This document shows, one piece after another, positions 54,608 through 64,000 of a stretch of 64,000 nt of DNA. The first letter of the stretch is position 1; every line of letters begins with the position of its first letter. The notes under the pieces were generated by a model that saw nothing but the letters and a program-made list of their open reading frames with translations, did not search any database and was not told where the DNA came from. Source of the stretch: Pratylenchus scribneri (lineage: Eukaryota; Nematoda; Chromadorea; Rhabditida; Pratylenchidae); contig JAQSEB010000041.1 in NCBI GenBank assembly GCA_030063045.1, positions 3,837,501 through 3,901,500 of the forward strand, written 5' to 3'. Position numbers and translations under genes: made by a program.

Positions 54608-56010
54608 TAACAGGTGAATTTCTTTTTGCTGTGTCCAACTAAAATTAAGGGAATGGCATCGGTACATAAATAAATATATACTAGAATATTAAATTGAAGC
54701 CATTAATATTATTTAATTAATTAATTTGATTGCGCCAGCTTTAGAGACCAAACTCGCAAGATCGCAAGTAATTCTCTAAAATTGTAAATAAGAATTGAGG
54801 GACATTTTTGGATATATGAATAATTGTAACAGATAAACGGGATAAAAAAATTATGACCAAAAAAATGAAACTATTTTTAAAAACCGATTAATTCTTCTTT
54901 TCTGGCCACAATTTTCTTGTTAATTTTAATTGATAAATATTCAGTATTATTCCTCAATATATTACTTGGTCATAAAGAAATTATATAAGATAATATTAAT
55001 ATAATTATTTTCAGATTATTTGTTAATTTGTTAATTGCGCCTTCTACTGAACTGAACCTCTGACATTATTTTTTTAATTAAATAATAAGTAATTTAATTA
55101 AAAAAAATTCTTAAAATAGGTTTTAATGGGATATGGATCAAAAATGGCGAAAAGAAAGCGGCTGCAAAATGAATGATGATTACAAATTTAGTAATAATTT
55201 TATCATAGCATTTCCTTTTGTACTAGCAACTTTTCGCCACGCCTGCGACAAAGGACAAAGCATAATTGATTGTTGGGCAATTGATCTGCTGGATGGAAGA
55301 AATTAATTTGACTCCAATCTTTGCATTCCCTATTGGGTGAATGTAACCAATGATTGGGCACAATTTAACACCAAACACGTAGAATGGATGACTGGACAGT
55401 TTGAACAAATATAGCATAAATATGAATTGTGGAATTTGAGTTGGAAATGACAAAATTGTTTTTATTGGTTTGATAAATGAGAAAAATTAATAATATAATT
55501 CTGTCTTTTTTAAAGTAATGAATTGGGGTCTTTGTTCTTTGTATTTTTGTAATTGGAATTAGAATGAAGCATTCTATAAGAGCAATCAGCATTGTGAATT
55601 CTGAAATCCATTTTGTAATATCTTACCATTTTAGTAAAACGATGCCGATTTTACCAAGAAGGGAATATTTGTTGAAAATTTTTAAAGCCAATGTAGGCAA
55701 GCAGAATCCAATAATATCATTTTTATTATATAAATATAATAATATAAGTAAATTGTGGTCCAAAGAAATATATATCTTTTAAAAAAAATTTTAGGTTAAA
55801 ATCGGTCTTGTCCACCTTGGCATTTTCTTCGAAAAGATTGGCATTATTCTACCTAGAAAGTTATGACTAAAAGGATGTTAGATTCGTGTTCTTTACGAAA
55901 AATTACTTCTAGGAAGCAATTTTCATACTTTTTTGTGGAGGTGTCGCAAAATTGAATAGTATCAAAACAATTATTTATTATAATTAATAATTAAATTAAT
56001 TTAAATTCAG
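54608..56010. other. Right flank of the receptor array
   Basis: 54611-54780 matches the region downstream of receptor D (about 27820-27990), marking the end of the array. Beyond it, one ORF of 57 codons at 55133-55306 (plus; ...FVLATFRHACDKGQSIIDCWAIDLL..) is possible but unrecognised. No receptor exon 4 is visible here. Confidence 0.4.
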
Positions 56011-57343
56011 CCTTTGGAAGAAAATGGAAAATTTGAACTCAACACCAATTGGCTGGAAGAAAATGATCAGCGTGAAGAAAATGGCGAGCAAATTATTTTC
56101 TTTTATCCTCATTGGGATGTGTTCTTTCGTCGAGGCTGTGGATTTACCAAAATTCGAAAAGTGGATCCAAAAGTAGTATCATTTCCGAAACAACCGTGCG
56201 ATCCAAATGATTATCTCGATTTTCTAATTGACTATATTTCTGAGACAAAGTAAAAAATTGTTTTTTAATCAAATTCTAAATATTTTTCTAGGCATCCCGA
56301 ACAATTTCTTGAATCAATTGAAATGAATTTGATGCCAATAGCAGGATGTAATTTATTCAAGGATATTTGGGAAATTAGCAACAAAGCAGAAGGTGAAAAA
56401 ATCATAATAAATTGTTTGGGGCTAGTCTTTTTTTGAAAAATTTATATATTTTTTTGCCTTAAAATGCCTAATTAGTAGTTTATGAGTTCAAGGGATCCTT
56501 TTCCATTTTACCATAACACAGCCATCTTTGTAAGATAATGCCGACATTTATCAAGAAAAAGAAAGAGGGGACCAAGGGCATTTTTTGTTTAAAAAATTTT
56601 TATGGCCTATAAATATAGGGCTGATTCGACGCAGCTCGCCCAGCTGAATTGAACGAGAGCATTTTTTTATATACTTCTGCAATTAGACAAGTTATGATGG
56701 CCCATGTAAAAATTTTCGCCAAAAATACTCTTGGTTCCCCTTTGCTTTTTCTTTTTAAAAGTTGTCTTAATCTTCTAAGATATAAAATATGATAAAATGG
56801 ATCTCAGGTTCAGAGTCCCCTACCTCGAAAACCCTTAAATGGGCATTTTTAAATCAAAAAATAAATTTTTTCAAAGAAGTAGAAGGCCCAAGCGAAGTAT
56901 TATCAAAACCACAATTCTTTGTTTTAACTTTTTTGTTTGTTATTAAAGGTGAAAAATTTGTAAATTTTGGCAAGAAAAAGTTGCATATTCTTTCGGCAAA
57001 TACTTCAAAATTTGTTACAATAAAAGAGATTGAAAGAGGTCAGAATATGTTTCGGAAAGAATATTCATTGGAATTCACACTGGCCAATCAACTGACCAAT
57101 GGGGTCTACGTATTTGATGTTGATGTAAAATTCGCAAATGATTATTGGGATTATATTTGTGCATGGAATTTTTGTGAATATAAAAATGAACTTCCTGGAA
57201 TTATTTGGATCAAAATTCAAAAGCGAAAGGTAAAAAGCGGGAAATTTCAAATAGAATTAAATTTTTCATTATCAAGAAATATATTTCCAATAAAAAATTT
57301 CCAAAATAGAAATTTTAATAAAAATATGTTTTCGATTAACTAA
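56011..57343 (+). CDS. Unrecognised multi-exon gene (first exon not found)
   Basis: Exons join in frame: 56011-56248 (EENGKFELNTNWLEENDQ.., PHWDVFFRRGCGF), about 56292-56390 (HPEQFLESIEMNLMPIAGC), and about 56950 to 57229 or 57343 (GEKFVNFGKKKLHILSANTSK, LTNGVYVFDVDVKFANDYWDY, WNFCEY). The last part is beta-rich. An ATG-started ORF from 56789 may be an alternative beginning of the third piece. No domain is recognised. A minisatellite follows directly. Confidence 0.45.
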
Positions 57344-57920
57344 GAAAACGTTTTTTCTATAAATTAAGAAAAATGTGATTTCGATTAACAAAGAAAATGT
57401 GTTTTCGATAAATTAAGAAAAATGTGTTTTCGATAAATTATGAAAAAATGTGTTTTCAATTAACAAAGAAAATGTGTTTTCGATAAATTAAGAAAAATGT
57501 GTTTTCGATTAACAAAGAAAATGTGTTTTCGATAAATTAAGAAAAATGTGTTTTCAATTAACAAAGAAAATGTGTTTTCGATAAATTAAGAAAAATGTGT
57601 TTTCGATTAATTAAAAAAATGTGATTTCAATTAATTAAGAAAAATTTGTTTTCGATTAACAAAGAAAATGTGTTTTGATAAATTAAGAAAAATATGTTTT
57701 CAATTAACAAAGAAAATGTGTTTTCGATAAATTAAGATGTGTTTTCAATTAACAAAGAAAATGTGGATAAATTAAGATGTGTTTTCAATTAACAAAGAAA
57801 ATGTGTTTTCGATAAATTAAGAAAAAATGTGTTTTCGATTAATTAAGAAAAATGTGATTTCAATTAATTAAGAAAAATGTGTTTTCAATTAACAAAGGAA
57901 ATTGTGTTTTCGATTAGGAA
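57320..57920. repeat. ~47-bp minisatellite of two alternating half-units
   Basis: The half-units 'aattaacaaagaaaatgtg + ttttcgat' and 'aaattaagaaaaatgtg + ttttc' alternate about 12 times, with some half-units lost. It begins right after the previous gene's last ORF and is A/T-rich with TTTTCGAT cores. Confidence 0.92.
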
Positions 57921-58279
57921 AATTTTTAAATAAAATTAATTTAAATTTTTTATTATCGTGAAATATTATTTTCCAATAAAAAATCTCCAAAATAGAATAT
58001 TTATATAATATTATAATATTTTCTGTTTATCGTTATTTTTTCAAACATCTCAACTTCTAGCCAACCGAATTTCGTGATCTTTTTTTTTAAAAGTTTCCCA
58101 TATAGATGGGACATACTAGAAAAATCCGTTTTTCCCAAAATCTTTTTTTGGTTTCGAGATATTAGCCAAAAACCAGTTTAAAAAATTGAATTTTTTCAAT
58201 TTGCTCAGGTAAAACTTTTTTCCTTTTGATTTTTTCATACCCATTGTTATTCTAGGAACCTAAGTTAGAGTCTTAGCTA

Positions 58280-58685
58280 CAAAATGATATATGGTTTGTG
58301 GGGTCTATCTTCAAAACCCAGGGCTGTGGAGTCCGGCAAAAATTGGTATCTCGGCATTATTTCCTTCATGGCCGATTGGCGAAGATGGGGGGATGGGGAC
58401 GGAGGTCGCGGGTTCGAATCCCACCAAAGGCTAATAATTTTTTTAGGGGTTTTCGATGATGGGGATCACGAATTTGAGGTTTAATTTGAAAATTAAACCG
58501 GTTCAAATTTTTAAACCGGTTCTGCGCGAATTGAATTTTTATCAGAAATATGGGGAATGGATTCTAATATTAAATATAATCCTCCTAGGAATCTTTTAAA
58601 GCGCGATAGCGCTTTCTTTCTACCATCCCACGTATTCCTTCCGTCACCCTTTAAGAACCAGCGGGCTTGCCCCGCTGGTTCTTAA
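58280..58685. repeat. SINE-like segment with tRNA-like promoter boxes and hairpins
   Basis: Box A-like 'tggccgattggcgaag' (about 58371) and perfect box B 'ggttcgaatcc' (about 58411) suggest a tRNA-Leu/Ser-derived RNA polymerase III promoter. The acceptor stem does not pair well, so it is not a functional tRNA. Downstream are aaagcgc-gata-gcgcttt (58599-58616) and a perfect 15-bp stem ttaagaaccagcggg with a 5-nt loop (58651-58685). Upstream, 58280-58320 matches the foldback family of 6.6-7.0 kb. Confidence 0.5.
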
Positions 58686-58735
58686 TATTATAAAAAAATT
58701 TACAAAAATTATTAAAGATTCATGAAATTCTTGAA

Positions 58736-59156
58736 ATGAAGTGCAACAGTCAAATTGAATTTGGAAAGAATGCATCAACAAATTATGATAGGGAAGAGGA
58801 AGAAGCCAGACCAAAATGTTTCAACATGGAAATGGAATTCGGAAATTTTGGATTTGAGTCCAAAAAATTGAAGGTAAAAATGGGAATTCCATGCCTGAAA
58901 TAAAATGGGAAAAGAAAAGGCTCAGGATTTATATAGAAAAATACTTTTTATTATTGATCAAAATAATATTCCACTTTAAAAATGAGAATAATTTTCCAAT
59001 TTAAAATCATAATATTTATTAAATTGAATATTAATTTTAAAGGTTGACAACACTCAAATTGGTCTGGAAAAGGAAAAGAATGCAGTAAATGATGATTGGG
59101 AAGATGAAGAAGATAAAAATAAACCAACATGTTCTAGCAAAATAATGAACAAATAA
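58736..59156 (+). CDS. Small acidic two-exon protein, unrecognised
   Basis: Exons 58736-58873 and 59043-59156 join in frame (about 83 aa). The halves look like an internal duplication: each has a GK/EKN block followed by an acidic run (DREEEEARPKC and DWEDEEDKNKPTC). No domain is recognised. It could be the 3' end of the gene at 56011. Confidence 0.4.
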
Positions 59157-60467
59157 ATGATTTGATGATTCAGCAAAATTGAACATTCTGATGACTTTTA
59201 AAATAAATTTGGTTTTTTTTTCATGCTATTATATTTTCGATACATAATCTACCGAATGTTTTTTAATTATGGATAAAATTATGAAAATTTATTTAGTGCA
59301 AATTTATCAAATCTTTTATCAATTTATTTCAAATATAAAATGTTTTCAATTGTATTATTGTGGAATTGAATTTTAAAATGTTGTTGTACCAATTTCCATT
59401 GAAAAAAATTATGGTTTACTTAATTTAAACTAAGATTTTCCATCTTTAAATCGTATTCCCAGATATTGAATTGAGGAATTTGAGGTGGAAAATAAATGGA
59501 AAATTGGCCTGCTGCTAGGGAAAAATTTTAATATCCTCTTCCTTCAAAAGAAGATTGGCAATTTGAAAGAATTTTGTTTTTTTATTCATCTCCTCTTCTA
59601 AGCCAATATTTGTAAATTATTTGAGAAAATAATTGGGATATTTTGAGAATAAATGTCTTGTTTTTTTATTCTAAAAAATATTTATGAATAAAAAAAAAAT
59701 ACAATTTATCTAGCATTTTCATCAAATATATTTTACCTTTATGATTTACAAAAAAGTAAAAGCGCGCACAGCTTGGACTGTAACAAATTACCCTTCTATT
59801 GATCATTTTCCACATTTTGTAGCGGGAATGACCCAAAATTCATCATCACAATCCCCCAGGTCGTGCCGCACAGAATTTTTACAAATTTGTAATTTTATTC
59901 AACACCAAGAAAATTATTTTAAAATTATTGAGTTGATTTCAAAAAAATATAAAAAGAGTTAATTTATTTCTTTCCTCTACATTTGATTGACCCAAATTAC
60001 TTGATCACTTACATTAAATAAAGAGTCGCGAAATTGACCTAAATAATTCAGAAATGAAAGTACTAGTTGAAGCGGCAAATGACAAATCACTATTCTTTTG
60101 TCTTCCATAAATAAAATATACTACTATTTATTTTTTTAATATTGTGATTTTTTGTAAATTATAATAACAATGCCTTTAAAAATTAAGATTTTTATGAGAC
60201 TTTTTTATCCAATTTTAGTATAACATCCTTAATTTTAAAAATCCTTTTTGGAAATAAGTTAAGATGAATTAATTTATCAAAAAATAAGTAAAATATAATA
60301 TTGAAAATCAGAATTTATTGTTTAAAATAAAAATTCCAGATTTTATAGTTCTAAATTTTTCGTTATTTTTTATTTACATATTTTTACTATTTCGAAATCA
60401 TTATTTTAATGACAATTTTATTTAACAATAAATTTTCTCGTATTTATATATTACAGAAATATTAACA
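59157..60467. other. AT-rich spacer with one small ORF
   Basis: The only candidate is 59741-59962 (73 aa, ATG start; HFPHFVAGMTQNSSSQSPRSC..). It has no family features. The rest is spacer. Confidence 0.35.
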
Positions 60468-62452
60468 ATGAATTATCTGCATTTATTATTATTTTTATTC
60501 TTTTTCAAATCTTATTCCTTTGGTAAATTTTTAAACAGTCAACAACAATTCAATCATATGGCATCTGAAAATCCCTTTGCTTACAAATCTGAAAGTCTCA
60601 AGGTATATTTTGAATTTTTAGAGAATAATTACTAAAAATTTTCGGAAAAATTTGTAAATTTTAATTTCAGTGTTTCTATCTTATATAAATAATAATAGGC
60701 TTTCATAATGATTTATAAATTATGAATTTTTATTTTACAAAATTGAGTGCATTTTTTTGATAATTTAATCTGTTGGTCCTTACAAATGATTCGATTTAAA
60801 TTATTAAAATTGCAATTTTTCATGTATTTATAAATTTTGTGCTCTTTTGCAACTATTTTCTTACATAAACTATTTTTAAATATATCTAACATTTAGATTA
60901 AAGTAGTCCAATATCAGTATCAGTTTCAGAAAATTTTAGAATAAATTGGGAATTTTTGCTCCAAAAAAGAGAAAATAGTAGAAATCGAAATATATGAACT
61001 TTAAGCGATTCAATTGTAAATTTGACACTAGATTAATTTAATTTAGAGCGAAAATATACCAATTTAAATGAAATCTTTTTCTAATAAATAGTCGAATTAT
61101 TTAAAAATTTTGTTTTATAAAATATATAAACTATTTTTAGTATTATGGATCGCATCAATTGCTCTCATATCAAACCGATTTAACGAAGGCAATTGATTTA
61201 ATAGATCTTCCGGAAAATCCGAGGACCTTTTGTAAGGAAAATATTTAAAAATTAAATATATGATATTTAAAAATATATAATAAATTATCCTTACAAAAAT
61301 CCAAATAATTTTAGCCAATTCGTTTGGGATTCAGGCCACAGATGAGCCAAGTCCGGATAAACAAGCATTGAATTTCTTAGAAATTTTTATAACTGAAATT
61401 GGCATGGAGATAAATGCTATTAATTTTTATGGCGACTTTTTATCGTGCAATATTATTGACCATCGACGTTTGGAAAACAGCGGGTTGGTTTTTTATTATT
61501 ATAATTAATTAGTAAATAATATAAAATAATTATTATTTATTAAATATTAATTTTCTTTTTTTCAAGGAGAGTGCCACGCGTTATTCGCATATATTTTGCC
61601 AGCAATGAATGCCGAGATAAGATTTTGCTAAAACTTACATATTTCCTTACATTTATGAGGAAATTTTGCATTAATAAGAATTTTTCAACATCTAATAATA
61701 CAAAAATACAGCAATATTGTAATGAATATAATGGAAAAATGTTGAAATCTTTGTTACCGGAACAATACAAATCAATTGATTCCATGGAGGAAAAAGGTTA
61801 AAATTATTTTTTAAATAATTTTGAAAAATTAAAGAATATGGTGACTTTTTTGGCAAATTTTAAGCTTAAATTTATTTTTCATAATTGATAATTTTCATTA
61901 TAATAAAATAAAATAAAAATAGTTTATTTTTTTAAGTTTTTTTATTGAGTGAGAATAATTTTTAGGGGTATATTCTAGGTTATCTGTCTATGTCCTTATT
62001 ATTTTTAATTTATTTTTGACCAGACCAAAACAATTTTAACAAAAAAAGAGAATAAATATTTGAACAAACTATATTTTGTTTGAATACTTATCCTTTACCA
62101 GATTTGATGAATTTATAATACTTTCAAATGGTAGATTGCATTTTAAATAATAATGTCCAGAAAAAAAAAATACAAAAAAGAAAATTAATTAATATATTAA
62201 ATTTTAATTTTTTCCATTTCAGTTGCCAAAAATGAAATAAATCAATCAAATAAAATAATTCGAATCATAAAAAGTAAAAATTATGGAGGAAAAATTAACG
62301 AAGGTAACCGAAAAAGTGTGCAAAAATTCGTTGAAAAATTTCAAATTCGTCCGAGTCAATCCAGCAATATACCAGCCGATTATCTTAGAACCCAAATGAT
62401 CCTCTGCAATCCAAAAAATTTACAAACACAAACAAATTATGTATTATGTTGA
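60468..62452 (+). CDS. Secreted protein of unknown function, five exons
   Basis: Exons 60468-60602, 61141-61231, 61315-61483, 61567-61796 and 62223-62452 join in frame, about 284 aa. It has a signal peptide (MNYLHLLLFLFFFKSYSFG) and no transmembrane segment. The mature part is mixed helical/beta with a few Cys (FLSCNIIDHRR, ASNECRDK, FCINKN, QQYCNEY) and ends ..TNYVLC. No family is recognised. A secreted, lineage-specific protein is what one expects of nematode effectors or cuticle-space proteins, but there is no direct evidence. Confidence 0.7.
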
Positions 62453-63200
62453 AACAATGGTTATATAAAAAATTGTTGCCAAAAAACATTTTATGATGAT
62501 TTATATTTTAATATAAAATATACTTTCGTTTATTTAATAAATACAATCATATGTAATATAATAATGTATATTATCCATTGACAGATGAATCATTTTGACA
62601 GTTTAACAAATAATATTAGATATTAGAATTAATAACATTTTCCCGGGAGCGAATTTCATCCAAAATTTTTATCGATATAGCATATAAAATAACTTAATAA
62701 TTTAAATCCTATTTCAACCATTCAATCATAAAACAGTTAGCAACTTTCTTTTATGGCATCCAAAAAGACTCATTTATCAGTTAAAATGTCAAATTCATAA
62801 CCAGTAATCATCATTTTCCGATTCTCCATCATTTTTTAAGCCAATAAATTTTAAATTCGATTTATTTTTTTTTGGATTTTTATTATGCAATCATTCATCT
62901 TTAATCATTTTATTTTATCAATTCACTTTTATCCATCATTCCAAATTCTTTTTCGGATTTCATTCATGCCTCTGTGAAGAGTTTGGCCACCTTTGACAGC
63001 TCATCATGTGCACTCGTGATTACGAGCACCGACCAACCCTGCAATTATAAATGAAATATTATTATTTTAATTTAATAACAATTATTTTAACTTTAAGACT
63101 GTTATCCTAATCACCAAAATATTAGACATGAGTAAAAAATTTTTTACTTCAAAAAAATTTTTGCTCAAGGCTGTGCTTTTACCGAGCTATTTTCCTTTTT
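62453..63200. other. Intergenic spacer
   Basis: No gene is seen; AT-rich with short palindromic pieces. Confidence 0.4.
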
Positions 63201-63589
63201 TTATACCGTATTTCTTCTATTGAGGATGAGGATATTAAATTTAAAAGATCCTCTAGAGGAAGTAACAAATAGAGGAGGAATTTTAAATTTCAGAGATCCT
63301 CCAAGGTGGAAGTTTTCTGTATTTTCTGATGTGAGTCAAAAAATGCTTATATCGATTAAATTTCAACTAAAATTTTTTTATTTTTGGCAAGAATTTTTTG
63401 AAAGTGGCACTCTAAATAGAGAGGGGTCTTTAAATAGAGAGGGGATATTAAATTTCGTATATCCTTTAGTAGGGGCAATTAATAGAGGTGACTTCTATTA
63501 GAAGAAAGGATATTAATAAAAGAAATATTTTAATCAAGCTGTTGGGCCTTCTTTAATTACTCATTCTTTTAATAAAGGTGGGGAGTGGG

Positions 63590-63665
63590 GACGCAATTTT
63601 CCCTATGGGCGATTTTCCCTAATGCCGCGATTTTCCCTAATGCCGCTATTTTCCCTAATATTTTG
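63590..63665. repeat. ~19-bp tandem repeat 'gattttccctaatgccgc'
   Basis: Four imperfect copies of 'cgattttccctaatgccg' occur just before a telomere-like foldback. It is short, and its function is unknown. Confidence 0.7.
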
Positions 63666-63747
63666 ATTGAAAAGACCCTTGTAATGATTGACTTATCATT
63701 CCTTCTATAATTCATATCTTTGTAGTTCATTGGCAAGGCAAAAAGGA

Positions 63748-63975
63748 GGTGCGCAAGATATATTCGGATATAGGGGAATTAAGGTGGATATAGGGGGATT
63801 AAGCCGGATTAAGCCTAGTTAGGGGCTATGGATTAGGGTTAGGGGCTCGGAGCATAGGATTCTCGCGAAGTCAGAAGCAAAACAGCCTAAACCAGGATTC
63901 GCGCCCATCCATTTCGGGGCTTAATCCCCCTTAATCCAAGTATATCCACCTTTATCCCGATATATCCCGCGCACT
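63748..63975. repeat. Foldback element with telomere-like core at the window edge
   Basis: The left arm 'gtgcgcaagatatattcgga' and 'aggtggatatagggggattaag' is inverted on the right ('cttaatcccccttaatcc', 'tatatccacctttatcccgatatatcccgcgcac'). The loop contains 'ggattagggttaggggctcgg'. It is the third foldback in this window with TTAGGG-like loop DNA. Confidence 0.75.
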
Positions 63976-64000
63976 CTCAGGCACTTCCCCGACCTTCCAG

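Noticed and set aside
53412..54667. Overlapping ORFs rich in Arg/Gly/Pro in the GC-rich element
   Set aside because: All frames are open because of the GC-rich repeat words; no conserved protein is seen.
55223..55592. Possible fourth exon of a further serpentine receptor
   Set aside because: The expected L.DFRRIIKKFLRS tail and NRMHCIMWPFHYNGW blocks are absent; the array appears to end before 55 kb.
58360..58440. Functional tRNA gene
   Set aside because: Box A and B are present but the acceptor stem and T-stem do not pair properly and no anticodon arm is clear; better seen as a tRNA-derived repeat.
63220..63501. 93-codon ORF at the right edge
   Set aside because: The sequence is made of repeated 'aaatagagaggg' and 'agatcctc' words with no family similarity.

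Overview
The window is AT-rich eukaryotic DNA with very short introns (mostly 36-50 nt, gt...ttttag). It carries serpentine chemoreceptors, a MATH-BTB gene, a TAZ-finger gene and small secreted proteins. This suggests a nematode, possibly a tylenchid plant parasite; the species is inferred, not proven. Gene models were built by hand from splice signals and frame continuity.

Layout. 0-7 kb: an orphan last exon of a MATH-BTB gene, a TAZ zinc-finger gene (973-2845), a complete nine-exon MATH-BTB gene (3535-6283) and foldback repeats. 7-9.2 kb: a decayed serpentine-receptor pseudogene with a 30-bp minisatellite. 9.7-14.3 kb: a papain-like gene with an odd splice donor and an unrecognised multi-exon gene. 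15.7-51 kb: a tandem array of four related four-exon serpentine receptors on the minus strand (A, B, C and D). C has a frameshift in exon 1. D is split by a large insertion.

The centre of the window is an apparently complete Polinton/Maverick (29956-49549, 19,594 bp) inserted in intron 2 of receptor D. It begins AGT, ends ACT, has about 220-255 bp terminal inverted repeats, and is flanked by a perfect 6-bp duplication CTGCGA. The left part is a tightly packed, intronless plus-strand block: packaging ATPase, small conserved protein, conserved 299-aa protein, DDE integrase with chromodomain, fused penton-like minor capsid protein, two short ORFs, double-jelly-roll major capsid protein and adenain-like protease. 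The right part is intron-rich. It encodes a protein-primed DNA polymerase B in 23 exons (open across all junctions, 1427 aa), a CxxC protein, and a cluster of apparent host-type genes: a small membrane protein, an Argonaute/PAZ-like protein, a TBP-like protein with one frameshift, and a NADAR-domain protein. This cargo cluster is the best candidate for an undescribed host-manipulation module in a virus-like element.

51-64 kb: degenerate repeats, a 1.17-kb GC-rich TIR element with TAA duplications, unrecognised small genes, a tRNA-like/SINE-like segment, a multi-exon secreted-protein gene (60468-62452) and telomere-like foldback repeats at the right edge.
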